From: an uncultured Bizionia sp. | GTDB lineage: Bacteria; Bacteroidota; Bacteroidia; Flavobacteriales; Flavobacteriaceae | Direction: 5' to 3' | Length of the DNA stretch: 64,000 nt | Assembly (NCBI GenBank): GCA_947496215.1 | Contig: CANMCF010000005.1 | Span: 162,041 to 226,040 of the forward strand | Notes under the pieces: generated by a model | Seen by the model: only the letters and a program-made list of their open reading frames with translations | The model's database searches: none | Told to the model about the DNA's origin: nothing | In this document: positions 1 to 8,690 of the stretch, piece after piece | Position numbering within the stretch: position 1 is the first letter of the stretch | Layout of the letters: each line of letters begins with the position of its first letter | Made by a program: the position numbers and the translations under genes

Positions 1-428
1 AGAACGAACGATTGGGCGCAAATAATAGATTGGATGAGATACAGGCATTGTTTTTAAATGTTAAACTTCAAAAGTTGGATGAAGACAATGAAAAGAGACG
101 AGAAGTAGCCAAACGTTACATAAGTGAAGTTGAAAACGACAAGGTCAAATTACCTTTCTACGATGGATCTAAAAACCATATATTCCATTTATTTGTTGTA
201 ATGGTTGAAAATAGGGAAGGTTTCATTCAGTATTTAAAAGAGAATGAGGTGGAAACTCTAATTCACTACCCCATAGCTCCACATAGACAAAAGGCTTTGG
301 AAATGTTTAACGCTTTGCAATTGCCAATTACCGAACGAATTCACGAAACTTGTGTGAGTTTACCCATAAGTCCAGTGATGGATGATGCGGATGTGACAAA
401 AATCATTAACGTAATTAACGGTTTTTAA
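1..428 (+). CDS. Sugar aminotransferase, DegT/DnrJ/EryC1 family, 5' truncated (FdtB-like)
   Basis: This is the C-terminal end of a PLP-dependent nucleotide-sugar aminotransferase that begins before the window; the frame is already open at base 3. The visible start NERLGANNRLDEIQA is the typical conserved block after the PLP-lysine half of this family. The small domain follows, with HIFHLFVV and HYPIAPHRQKA. These enzymes put an amino group on a TDP- or UDP-keto sugar in the cytoplasm. The FdtA-like ketoisomerase at 4000-4425 suggests the product is a TDP-3-amino-3,6-dideoxyhexose, so FdtB is the best guess; this is inferred from context. The stop overlaps the next gene's start by one base (TAATG), which suggests translational coupling. 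Confidence 0.88.
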   Translation, partial: NERLGANNRLDEIQALFLNVKLQKLDEDNEKRREVAKRYISEVENDKVKLPFYDGSKNHIFHLFVVMVENREGFIQYLKENEVETLIHYPIAPHRQKALEMFNALQLPITERIHETCVSLPISPVMDDADVTKIINVINGF

Positions 429-1717
429 TGTCTCCTAAAAAAATAATATCCTTTTTTAGAAAACATACCTTGCTTAAGATAACATCTCTTAATTCCCTAG
501 TTATCGGAATACGTTTAATTATCTCTGTATTCATTCAAAACTTGTTGGCAGAAACCATAGGAGCAGCTGGGTTGGCAAAGGTGGGACAGATTAGGAACTT
601 GTTGGGGATCTTGTCTAGTGTTTCCGCTCTAGGTGTTTTCAATGGAGTGGTAAAATACACATCGGAATTAAAGGACGATACTTCACAATTGCAAAAAATG
701 TTTTCTACTGCATTTGTATTTATATGCATAGGGTCAATTGGTTCTGCGGTAATCTTGTTTGGTTTTTCAGAATCAATCTCAAAATATTTGTTCAACACTA
801 TAATCTATGCTTACATCATAAAGATAATAGCATTCGTAGTACCAACCATTGCGATAAATAGGGTGTTCAGCGGCGTTTTGAATGGACTCACTGCTTATAA
901 GAAATATGCGAAAATAGAACTATTGTCTTATGGATTGTCGAGTCTTTTACTTGTTTCTTTCTTGCTTAAATCTAATTTGGAAGGCGTATTGATGGCAATA
1001 GCAATAACACCGGTTTTGCAATTGTTGGTCATTGTATTGGTTTTTGGAAAGACCTTGAAAGCATATATGAGGTATCAAGGATTGAAATTGAACAAGCATT
1101 TTGCGAAGGCATTGCTGGTATTTACTGTGATGTCTTTGGTGTCCACCGTATTGTTGAATTACATAGAGATAGATATAAGATCACAGATTTCCACTAAAAT
1201 CAATGAAGAAGAAGCAGGGTATTGGACGGCAATGCTGTTTGTTTCCAAAAATTATATGGTTTTTTCTTCGGGATTGTTTACGCTTTATGTAATTCCTCAA
1301 TTCGCTAACATATTCAATGGAGGAGTCTTTAAGAGCAAGGTATTGTACATCTATAAGACGTTACTGCCACTTTTTGGACTAGGAATGCTTTTGATCTTTC
1401 TGTTTAGAAACCTTATTATAAATATGGTATATCCAGGGTTCGAGTCTATGGAAACCTTGTTCAAATGGCAATTGCTTGGTGACTTCATAAAGCTTGCCGC
1501 ATTGGTTTTGGCTCATCAGTTCTTAGCAAAGAAAATGCTTGTTAGCTTTGTGGTCACGGAATTGGTATCCTTGGCATTGTTTTATTTCTTATCGATGTTT
1601 TTAGTAGATGAATATGGAACAGAAGGAGTTGTTATGGCACATTTTTTCAGGTACATAGTATACTTTTTCATAGTGTTGTTGGCTGTAGGGTATTATTTTA
1701 AGAAGCAGAAAAACTAG
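428..1717 (+). CDS. O-antigen flippase, Wzx/MATE-like polysaccharide exporter
   Basis: This is a 429-residue integral membrane protein with about 12 to 14 hydrophobic segments over its whole length and no soluble domain. The N-terminal pattern (a short basic stretch, then segments containing NLLAETIGAAGLAKVGQ) is typical of Wzx-type lipid-linked oligosaccharide flippases, in particular the WzxE-like group. It would move the undecaprenyl-linked repeat unit to the periplasmic face. The start codon overlaps the upstream aminotransferase stop by one base. The gene ends in the same CTAG palindrome that holds the stop of the opposing glycosyltransferase. Family assignment rests on topology, size and context, because flippases share few fixed motifs. 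Confidence 0.85.
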   Translation: MSPKKIISFFRKHTLLKITSLNSLVIGIRLIISVFIQNLLAETIGAAGLAKVGQIRNLLGILSSVSALGVFNGVVKYTSELKDDTSQLQKMFSTAFVFICIGSIGSAVILFGFSESISKYLFNTIIYAYIIKIIAFVVPTIAINRVFSGVLNGLTAYKKYAKIELLSYGLSSLLLVSFLLKSNLEGVLMAIAITPVLQLLVIVLVFGKTLKAYMRYQGLKLNKHFAKALLVFTVMSLVSTVLLNYIEIDIRSQISTKINEEEAGYWTAMLFVSKNYMVFSSGLFTLYVIPQFANIFNGGVFKSKVLYIYKTLLPLFGLGMLLIFLFRNLIINMVYPGFESMETLFKWQLLGDFIKLAALVLAHQFLAKKMLVSFVVTELVSLALFYFLSMFLVDEYGTEGVVMAHFFRYIVYFFIVLLAVGYYFKKQKN

Positions 1718-2850
1718 TTGCTCCAATAACTTAAATATTGCTTTGCAGAATCGACATAATGATGCTCTCTTTCTATGAATTCCCTGGCATTCTTCGAAAT
1801 CTCCATTATTTTTTCTGGATTCAGAATTAGCCACTCCAATTTTTGTACGATGGAGTTTGTATCAGGCAATGCATTTATTGCTACGGTATCTTCTCTTAGG
1901 TTGTAATGGGAGAGCCATTCTTTTTCGGCACCAGTAAAAACCACTTTTCCCTTTGCCATGGCTTCCAAGGCATTATAGCCTTGGTCATAACTGTATGCTT
2001 GATCCATTAAAATATGGGTGTCGTCATAAATCTTGATATACTCATCATATGGAATGTCGTAAGTACTCTTTATGGAAACTTTGTCAGGGTATTTGTTGGC
2101 AATGATCTTTAGAGCTTCTTCAATTATTGTTCCTCCTTTTTTTATGGTGTTGGAGCTATTTATACCGTGAAAAATATTTATTTTTTCTTTGATCACCAAG
2201 GGAGAATATTCAATAATGTCCGTATTGATGGGGTTGGGAGACATTCCTAGATACTTGGGGTGTCCTAGCAAGGGAATGTGATAATCTACATCAGATGCGA
2301 TAACCCCATTCATTGCATTGAAGACGAACGTGTGTAGTTTAAGATGAGATTTACTCAAGTAATGCATTACAAATTGGTACTCTTTCTGCAAGTTGTTCTT
2401 ATGGTGAGGAGTTAAGATGGAGTATCTTAATTTTTTGTCATTGGCATATTTTATGCTGGTATAGTCTATGCCGCAAGACAGAAGGAATAAGCTGTCGTTT
2501 TGTTCTTTTATTCTTTTTAAGAATCGTATTTCTAAATTAGGATAGCTTTTTAAAACACTTTCATTGATTAATTGTACGACATCATAATCTTTCAACTTAG
2601 GTAGTATTACCTTGAATTTATAGTAGTTTTCAAGTTTGGAGATGTTTATTCCAAGGGTTTTAATCAATACTTTGCTGATAAATTTTAAGAAGGGATATTT
2701 TGAGATTGTGGAATTGATCTTAATGTCAACCGGATAATCTTTAAAACCGTCTCCAGTCCCTACGATTGTAACCTCGTGTCCCAATTCTATCAACCCTTCC
2801 TTTAAAGAGTTATGCAATCTACTATATTCTCCAATTAATAGTATCTTCAT
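1714..2850 (-). CDS. Glycosyltransferase, GT-B fold, GT4-like
   Basis: This is a 378-residue soluble protein beginning MKILLIGEYSRLHNSLKEGL, the usual first strand and glycine-rich loop of a GT-B glycosyltransferase. The C-terminal half carries the donor-site signature of this fold: ILMDQAYSYDQGYNALEAMAKG with an acidic residue before the ALEAMA helix, then KVVFTGAEKEWL. It probably adds one sugar of the surface polysaccharide repeat unit at the inner membrane; donor and acceptor cannot be told from sequence. It runs against its neighbours, is tail-to-tail with the flippase gene (4-base overlap), and is divergent from the next glycosyltransferase with 29 bases between starts. Confidence 0.85.
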   Translation of the reverse strand: MKILLIGEYSRLHNSLKEGLIELGHEVTIVGTGDGFKDYPVDIKINSTISKYPFLKFISKVLIKTLGINISKLENYYKFKVILPKLKDYDVVQLINESVLKSYPNLEIRFLKRIKEQNDSLFLLSCGIDYTSIKYANDKKLRYSILTPHHKNNLQKEYQFVMHYLSKSHLKLHTFVFNAMNGVIASDVDYHIPLLGHPKYLGMSPNPINTDIIEYSPLVIKEKINIFHGINSSNTIKKGGTIIEEALKIIANKYPDKVSIKSTYDIPYDEYIKIYDDTHILMDQAYSYDQGYNALEAMAKGKVVFTGAEKEWLSHYNLREDTVAINALPDTNSIVQKLEWLILNPEKIMEISKNAREFIEREHHYVDSAKQYLSYWSN

Positions 2851-2854
2851 TTAG

Positions 2855-2862
2855 TATATTTG
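2855..2862 (+). promoter_or_regulatory. Candidate -7 box (TATATTTG) for the glycosyltransferase at 2880
   Basis: TATATTTG fits the Bacteroidota -7 consensus TAnnTTTG and lies 17 bases before the GTG start of the plus-strand gene, between two divergent starts. The -33 TTG is poor (TTA). The position supports the GTG start. This is pattern matching only. Confidence 0.35.
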
Positions 2863-2879
2863 TTAAAAAAATTCAACAG

Positions 2880-3986
2880 GTGCAAAATAACAATAAAAAA
2901 AAGATTTGCATAGTTGCTTCTTCTCTAGGAAAGGGAGGAGCACAAAAATCATCGGCATTATTATCTATTTTGCTAGATAAGGAAGGATATGATGTCCATA
3001 TTGTTAGCGTCTTGAACATCATAGACTATCGTTATGCAGGAAAGTTGTATAATCTTGGAAAGGAGAAGGAGTTGGAGGATACTCTGGTAGGAAGGATAAA
3101 AAGATTAATGTTATTCAAGAAATACCTGAAACGACATGCCTTTGATTGTATCATAGATAATAGATCCCGTATACAGGCTTATAGAGAATTCATTATTACC
3201 AAGTTTATTTACACGGTACCAACCATTTATGTAGTTCACAATTATAAAACGACACACGCATTCACCAAGTACAATTGGTTGAATACCTATCTATATAAAA
3301 ACGAATTTATGACAGCAGTCTCTGTTGAGGCAAAAAATAAGTTCAAAAAAGAGTTCAAGCTAAATAATATATATTCAATTTATAATACTTTTGACTCAAA
3401 GGATATTAAGAAACAATCTGAGGCTGATAACGATGAAGCTTTGGCAATTGGAAAATATATCTTGTTTTTTGGTAGGATGGATGATAAGCATAAGAATTTG
3501 AAGTTATTGATAAGTAGTTTTAAAAGAAGTATGCTTACAGAGGCTAATTATAAATTGTTGTTGTTGGGAGATGGAAAGGATTTGGGCGAAATTAAAAACT
3601 TTGTAAGAGAACTCAATTTGGAAAAGCATATTGTTTTCAAAGGGTTTGCAACCAATCCATTTCCGTATATAAAACATGCACGTTATACGGTGTTGACTAG
3701 TAGGAATGAAGGCTTTCCAATGGTTATCGCTGAGTCTTTATGTATTGGAACACCTGTTGTTTCCGTAGATTGTAAATCAGGACCTAAAGAAATAATAATA
3801 AACAGAAAAAACGGTTTATTAGTAGAGAATCACAACGAACCCGCTTTGGTCGATGCTTTGAATGAATTAATAGTAGATGAAGAGCTTTACAAGCAATGTA
3901 AACAAAATGCAGAGAAAAGCATTGAGAAGTTCTCTATGAAAGCCATAGCCAAAGACTGGGTGACTTTAATTGAAAAGGTAAAGTAA
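2880..3986 (+). CDS. Glycosyltransferase family 4
   Basis: This is a 368-residue GT-B enzyme. The N-terminus ICIVASSLGKGGAQKSSALL is the classic GT4 acceptor-side loop (KGGA). The C-terminal domain has LFFGRMDDKHKNLKLLISSF, LLLLGDGKDL, and the E-x7-E donor motif in TSRNEGFPMVIAESLCIG, which binds the nucleotide sugar. It should transfer a sugar to the growing lipid-linked repeat unit. The start is GTG at 2880; the next in-frame ATG would remove the KGGA loop. It is followed 13 bases later by the ketoisomerase gene, so the two are probably co-transcribed. Confidence 0.92.
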   Translation: MQNNNKKKICIVASSLGKGGAQKSSALLSILLDKEGYDVHIVSVLNIIDYRYAGKLYNLGKEKELEDTLVGRIKRLMLFKKYLKRHAFDCIIDNRSRIQAYREFIITKFIYTVPTIYVVHNYKTTHAFTKYNWLNTYLYKNEFMTAVSVEAKNKFKKEFKLNNIYSIYNTFDSKDIKKQSEADNDEALAIGKYILFFGRMDDKHKNLKLLISSFKRSMLTEANYKLLLLGDGKDLGEIKNFVRELNLEKHIVFKGFATNPFPYIKHARYTVLTSRNEGFPMVIAESLCIGTPVVSVDCKSGPKEIIINRKNGLLVENHNEPALVDALNELIVDEELYKQCKQNAEKSIEKFSMKAIAKDWVTLIEKVK

Positions 3987-3999
3987 ATAAATAAAATAG

Positions 4000-4425
4000 A
4001 TGAAAAAGAATACAATCCATTCTACGACCTTAATCGAAATTCCGAAAATAACAGATAAGGAAGGACGTGGAAATTTATCTGTCATAGAAAAAGATTGCTT
4101 GCCATTTAAGATAGAGCGTGTGTATTATCTTTATGATGTTCCTAGCGATGCATATAGAGGAGGACATGCTCACAAGAATCTAAAACAATTTCTATTGCCT
4201 TTAAGTGGAAGCTTTGATGTTATTTTGAAAGATGGCGAAAACAGCAAGACAGTAACTCTGAACAAACCAAATAAAGGGCTCTTGATTGTTCCTGGGATTT
4301 GGCGAGAACTAGAAAACTTCTCATCGGGAGCTGTATGCTTGGTGTTGGCTTCGAATGTTTATGATGAAAACGATTACATTCGTGATTTCGATACGTTTGT
4401 AGCTCAAAAAATGTCTACTCCATAA
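4000..4425 (+). CDS. fdtA: TDP-4-oxo-6-deoxyglucose 3,4-ketoisomerase (FdtA/WxcM-like cupin)
   Basis: This is a 141-residue single-domain cupin of the FdtA/QdtA family. It contains RGGHAHKNLKQFLLPLSG (residues 53-70) with the paired histidines H56 and H58 that these enzymes use to move the keto group from C4 to C3 of TDP-4-keto-6-deoxyglucose, and the family end motif ASNVYDENDYIRDF. The product is the substrate of a 3-aminotransferase such as the truncated gene at the left edge. FdtA and QdtA differ in the stereochemistry they produce and cannot be separated with certainty here, so the symbol is provisional. No FdtC-type acetyltransferase is seen in the window. The last 11 bases overlap the tail of the opposing gene. 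Confidence 0.85.
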   Translation: MKKNTIHSTTLIEIPKITDKEGRGNLSVIEKDCLPFKIERVYYLYDVPSDAYRGGHAHKNLKQFLLPLSGSFDVILKDGENSKTVTLNKPNKGLLIVPGIWRELENFSSGAVCLVLASNVYDENDYIRDFDTFVAQKMSTP

Positions 4426-5308
4426 CAGGTGTTCCATTTCTGGAAATGTAGCACATATACGAAATCCTATAGAGTTGTAATACTTTGATGGAAGGGTTGG
4501 AACCTGTCAAGTTATATTTCATCAAAGGCCTTAATAGTTTATGGATCCCACTGAAAATGACTGCTAATCCATAGCGATTCAAATAGGAAAACAATGAAAG
4601 TAGATCATTGTCGTGTGTTGTGATGGTATTGGCACTGTACAACCTGATCAAAGTCTCGGCAGCCTGCTCTTTTTTGTTGAGATAATTGCTGCTTTTCTCT
4701 ATTCCTAAATGATACACTTCATTGTCTATGTGTAGAATGCTTATCTGCTTTAGTTTTAACAAGGCCCCAAAGTAATTGTCATAACCATAGCCGTTATTGG
4801 TCATCTTGGAGTTTATAGTCTCAAAAGCTGTTTTTTTTATGAGGTAATTCGCCGAAATAATAACTTTGTATGGGTTCAAGTTTCTTTTATGGGCAGGAAC
4901 TTGTTCTTTGTTCATACCGTATTTCCAACGCAGGACATAATCTTTTTTCGGTCTTTCATTATAATAGGTGAAACCTCCAAAAACAGCCTCATAACCAGAG
5001 TTTAATTGATTGATGTAATCAGAAATGAAACTATCATTTTTGGGAAGGACATCTGCATCCAAAAATAAAAGCCAGTCGTATTTTGATGATTTGGCTAAGA
5101 ATTGACGAGCTTTTACTCTTCCCAAGTTGTGTTTGTGAACTAAAATTTTGGTGTGTGATAAATGAATCTTAGTATTTATGTCTTGTGAGCTCCCGTCTTC
5201 AAGTATGATGATTTCAAACATTATTTTGCTCGCATTGAGTTGCATGTGTACTTTTCGTACAAGTTTGCCGACGTCGTAATTATATGTGGGGATTAATACT
5301 GAAAGCAT
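4415..5308 (-). CDS. Glycosyltransferase family 2
   Basis: This is a 297-residue GT-A glycosyltransferase. The opening MLSVLIPTYNYDVGKLV is the GT2 nucleotide-binding strand. IIILEDGSS follows, and the metal-binding DxD is in WLLFLDADVLPKN (about residues 95-107). A catalytic-base ED-like region is less clear. It probably extends the surface polysaccharide on the cytoplasmic side of the inner membrane; the sugar is unknown. It is on the opposite strand to its neighbours and tail-to-tail with fdtA, overlapping by 11 bases, which suggests that the cluster was assembled from separately acquired parts. Confidence 0.9.
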   Translation of the reverse strand: MLSVLIPTYNYDVGKLVRKVHMQLNASKIMFEIIILEDGSSQDINTKIHLSHTKILVHKHNLGRVKARQFLAKSSKYDWLLFLDADVLPKNDSFISDYINQLNSGYEAVFGGFTYYNERPKKDYVLRWKYGMNKEQVPAHKRNLNPYKVIISANYLIKKTAFETINSKMTNNGYGYDNYFGALLKLKQISILHIDNEVYHLGIEKSSNYLNKKEQAAETLIRLYSANTITTHDNDLLSLFSYLNRYGLAVIFSGIHKLLRPLMKYNLTGSNPSIKVLQLYRISYMCYISRNGTPVME

Positions 5309-5418
5309 AATGTTTTGATAGGTTAAAAGTACATTTTTTTAAGCGTTCAATTACAGAATTTTAGTTTTTTTTAGAGATAAAATAGTAACTTGCAAAGAAA
5401 TAAAAATCTAGTACCCGT

Positions 5419-6237
5419 TTGAAGAGCAAACCTATTTCAGAACTCATTTATAAGCAAATTCTCGAAAAAAAAGAAGAGTTGGCAATACAGTTTGATAAAA
5501 CAAAAACTGCTATTGGTTATTTTTTTTTAGACGACTTGTTACCAGAATCTCTGGCGAAAGAATGTTTTGATGTGTTTCCATCAAAATCAGAAATGAAGCA
5601 ATTGAAGTCTCTTAAAGAATATAAATATGTCTCTGCACAAATGGATAGGCACAATGATCTTTTGGAATCAGTCGTATATGCTTTTCAAGATGAAAAGATA
5701 GTGAGTTTGATAGGTGAAATATGTAATATAGAATCCTTATGTCCAGATGATTCGCTGTATGCGGGAGGATTGTCATTAATGGGGCATAAGAATTTTTTGA
5801 ATCCACATTTGGATAATTCTCATGATGCTGAAAGAGAACGTTGGAGAGTTTTGAATTTGTTGTATTATGTCACTCCAGATTGGAAAAAAGAAAATGGAGG
5901 TCATTTGGAATTATGGCCTAATGGTCCAAAAAGAGATCCTGTCGTGATAGAGAGCAAGTGTAACAGGTTGGTTGTTATGGCTACACATCAAGACTCATGG
6001 CATTCTGTAAATAAAGTGACGGTGGATAGCAATAGATGCTGTATCTCCAATTACTATTTTAGTGATGAGCCTTTAAAGGAATCTGACAGATTTCATATCA
6101 CTAAATTTAGAGGTAGGCCAAACGAAACATTGACAAACATGGTTTTGGATATGGATGCTTCAATTAGAATGTTGGTTAGGAAGGTATTTAAAAAAGGTAT
6201 TCGTAAAAATCCACATATTTATAAAAAAGAATCTTAA
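5419..6237 (+). CDS. 2-oxoglutarate/Fe(II)-dependent oxygenase family protein
   Basis: This is a 272-residue protein with the double-stranded beta-helix facial triad: H130-x-D132 in LNPHLDNSHD, H195 in SWHSVNKV, and an arginine (R206) in the expected 2-oxoglutarate-binding position. GGHLELWPNG and NRLVVMATHQDSWH match the prolyl-4-hydroxylase-like 2OG-Fe(II) oxygenase family. The substrate is unknown; its place between a glycosyltransferase and an acyltransferase suggests hydroxylation of a sugar, lipid or acyl group of the surface polysaccharide. TTG at 5419 is the only reasonable start, because the next ATG lies past the N-terminal helix. Confidence 0.75.
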   Translation: MKSKPISELIYKQILEKKEELAIQFDKTKTAIGYFFLDDLLPESLAKECFDVFPSKSEMKQLKSLKEYKYVSAQMDRHNDLLESVVYAFQDEKIVSLIGEICNIESLCPDDSLYAGGLSLMGHKNFLNPHLDNSHDAERERWRVLNLLYYVTPDWKKENGGHLELWPNGPKRDPVVIESKCNRLVVMATHQDSWHSVNKVTVDSNRCCISNYYFSDEPLKESDRFHITKFRGRPNETLTNMVLDMDASIRMLVRKVFKKGIRKNPHIYKKES

Positions 6238-6261
6238 TATAAGATTTACTAGCTTTAATAG

Positions 6262-7686
6262 ATGTTATTTAATACAATAGATTTTGCGGCATTCTTTCCC
6301 ATTGTTTTGGTATTGTATTGGTTTGTTTTCAATCGTAACCTGAAGTTTCAAAACATATTTTTAATAGGAGTTAGCTATTTTTTTTACGCGTTTTGGGATT
6401 GGCGTTTTTTGGGGCTCATATGCTTAAGCTCAATCATCGATTATTTTGTAGGGTTGCAGCTTGGAAAGGTTGGTGGAAATAGGAAATATTGGTTGTGTTT
6501 TAGTTTGTTTACCAACTTAGGATTATTGGGATTCTTTAAATATTTTAATTTTTTTATAGATGGTTTCAAGGATGTCTTCATGCTTTTTGGACAACAAATT
6601 CAAGGCACTACGTTGGATATTCTATTACCTGTAGGTATTAGCTTTTATACGTTTCAAACATTGAGCTATACAATAGATGTCTATAGGAGTAAAATAGAAC
6701 CAACAAAGGATGTGCTTTCATTTTTTGCGTTTGTCAGTTTCTTTCCACAGTTGGTAGCTGGGCCAATAGAGAGAGCTTCAAATCTATTGCCACAATTTCA
6801 AATTCCACGCCAATTCAATTACGAAAGAAGTGTCGATGGCTTGCGTTTAATCCTATTGGGGCTATTTCAAAAAATGGTAATCGCAGACAATTGCGCAAAA
6901 GCAGTAAACAATGTATTCGATAACTATGAATCCTACAATGGTAGCACTTTGTTTTTTGGAGCTGTATTTTTTGCATTTCAAATCTATGGAGATTTTTCCG
7001 GATATTCCAATATAGCAATAGGGACTTCTCGATTGTTGGGTTTCAATTTGATGCAGAATTTCAATTCACCTTACTTGTCTCGAAATTTGGGCGAGTTTTG
7101 GAGGCGTTGGCATATATCTTTGTCTACTTGGTTCAGGGATTACGTATATATTCCTTTGGGAGGCAACAAAGTTTCAAAGCCAAAATGGATTAGAAACATA
7201 TTTGTTGTTTTTCTCATTAGCGGTTTTTGGCATGGTGCCAATTGGACATTTGTAGTTTGGGGAATGATGCATGCTGTTTTTTTCTTGCCACTTATTCTTT
7301 TTGGAAGGAATGAGAAAGGCAGTCTGATTGCAGATCAAGGAAAATATTTTCCATCTATCAAGACCATAATGCAAATAGGAGTTACATTTTTGACGGTAGT
7401 AATGGCTTGGGTTTTTTTTAGAGTCGAAAATATGTCTCAGGCATACGGCTATTTTGAGGTGTTATTTTCCGAATCATTGTTTATGTCTCCTCAGATTTCC
7501 AAAGGGATGGTGTTGTTTTTATTTGTCTATATGATTTTTGAATGGCATCAACGTGAGAAGAAGCATCTTTTCGATTTTGATTTCATACCTCTAAAAAGTG
7601 TAAGATACATATTGTATTATGCTTTGATCTTTATAATATTCTATTTTGCAGGAGAGACGCAACCATTCATTTATTTTCAGTTTTAA
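6262..7686 (+). CDS. MBOAT family O-acyltransferase (AlgI/PatA-like)
   Basis: This is a 474-residue membrane-bound O-acyltransferase with about 10 to 12 membrane segments. Family motifs are clear: YTFQTLSYTIDVYR (about 129-142), LVAGPIERA (164-172), SPYLSRNLGEFWRRWHISLS (269-288, with H284), and GFWHGANWTFVVWG, where H324 is the expected catalytic histidine. Such proteins bring an acyl group across the inner membrane for transfer to a surface polymer. The next gene, three bases downstream, is the SGNH-like periplasmic partner that commonly completes the transfer (as AlgJ/AlgX or PatB do). O-acetylation of the polysaccharide built by this cluster is the most likely role. Confidence 0.93.
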   Translation: MLFNTIDFAAFFPIVLVLYWFVFNRNLKFQNIFLIGVSYFFYAFWDWRFLGLICLSSIIDYFVGLQLGKVGGNRKYWLCFSLFTNLGLLGFFKYFNFFIDGFKDVFMLFGQQIQGTTLDILLPVGISFYTFQTLSYTIDVYRSKIEPTKDVLSFFAFVSFFPQLVAGPIERASNLLPQFQIPRQFNYERSVDGLRLILLGLFQKMVIADNCAKAVNNVFDNYESYNGSTLFFGAVFFAFQIYGDFSGYSNIAIGTSRLLGFNLMQNFNSPYLSRNLGEFWRRWHISLSTWFRDYVYIPLGGNKVSKPKWIRNIFVVFLISGFWHGANWTFVVWGMMHAVFFLPLILFGRNEKGSLIADQGKYFPSIKTIMQIGVTFLTVVMAWVFFRVENMSQAYGYFEVLFSESLFMSPQISKGMVLFLFVYMIFEWHQREKKHLFDFDFIPLKSVRYILYYALIFIIFYFAGETQPFIYFQF

Positions 7687-7689
7687 AGG

Positions 7690-8613
7690 ATGAAAAAGTT
7701 ATTGAGACATATAATCATATTTTTACTGCCAGTATTTTTGGTTTGGTTTGCGACAGAACTGTTCTATCGGACGACTCCTAATAATTTTACTTATAAGAAC
7801 AAACAATTAAAAGCATACTATGACACGGCAGAAACAATTGTTTTTGGTGATTCACACGCATTTTATGGAGTAAATCCAGAGTATTTAGACACAACAACTT
7901 TCAATGCTTCAAACATTAGTCAATCTTTGTATTTTGACAAGTTGTTGTTTGAGAGGCATATAGATAGTTTTAAAACAATAAAACAAATATTGATAACAGT
8001 AGCGTATACTACATTGAGTGAAGAGGACAATAAATTGGATTTGGTCACTAGAAAGTATTTCTATCAAAACCAAATGGATTTGGATGTGCCTTTGATATCT
8101 GCTTTTAACCCCAGGAAATATAGTCTTGCATTGAGTAGGAGTTTTAGAAAGACAGCTGATCTAATAGGTGAATATTATGAAAAAGGGACATTGGTGACAA
8201 GTCATCCGAATGGCTTTCTAACAACAAACACAATAGAAAGGAGTTCGAATGATTTAGATCGAGTAGCAAAAATTGTAACAAAGAGACATGAAGACAATCT
8301 ATTGGATTTTGGTAAAAACACTAAACGATTGCAATCAATAATAAATGCTTGCAAACAGAGAGATATAAAAGTATGTCTAGTATCATTTCCCGTAAATTAT
8401 AGGTATGTCAAATTGGTGAACTCGGATAAAGTAGATAAAATGTATGCCACGTGTAACATTTTAGCCAAAGAAAATGAGAATGTAACGTACATCAACTTGT
8501 TTGAGGACAATAGATTTAGAGATGAGGATTTTTATGATGCAAACCATTTAAATGTCAAAGGAGCAGAAAAGTGTTCCAAAATTTTAAATGTTTTGTTGCA
8601 AGAATCAAAGTAA
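7690..8613 (+). CDS. SGNH/AlgX-like O-acyltransferase partner, membrane-anchored
   Basis: This is a 307-residue protein with one N-terminal membrane anchor (residues 7-24) and a periplasmic SGNH-hydrolase-like domain. Block I is IVFGDSHAFYGVNP with nucleophile candidate S55 in GDS. The C-terminal catalytic pair is in YDANHLNVKGA, with D283 and H286 in the expected D-x-x-H spacing. Only three bases separate it from the MBOAT gene, and the pair is the known inner-membrane/periplasm acylation arrangement. I infer that it moves the acyl group onto the polysaccharide. It was identified from motifs and context; overall similarity to named members is not evident by eye. Confidence 0.75.
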   Translation: MKKLLRHIIIFLLPVFLVWFATELFYRTTPNNFTYKNKQLKAYYDTAETIVFGDSHAFYGVNPEYLDTTTFNASNISQSLYFDKLLFERHIDSFKTIKQILITVAYTTLSEEDNKLDLVTRKYFYQNQMDLDVPLISAFNPRKYSLALSRSFRKTADLIGEYYEKGTLVTSHPNGFLTTNTIERSSNDLDRVAKIVTKRHEDNLLDFGKNTKRLQSIINACKQRDIKVCLVSFPVNYRYVKLVNSDKVDKMYATCNILAKENENVTYINLFEDNRFRDEDFYDANHLNVKGAEKCSKILNVLLQESK

Positions 8614-8690
8614 CAAGCATATATTGAATAGAGGCACCTGGATGGATGAGATTGGTTAGGTGTGATTTAAAGAATAGCAAAACGACAACA

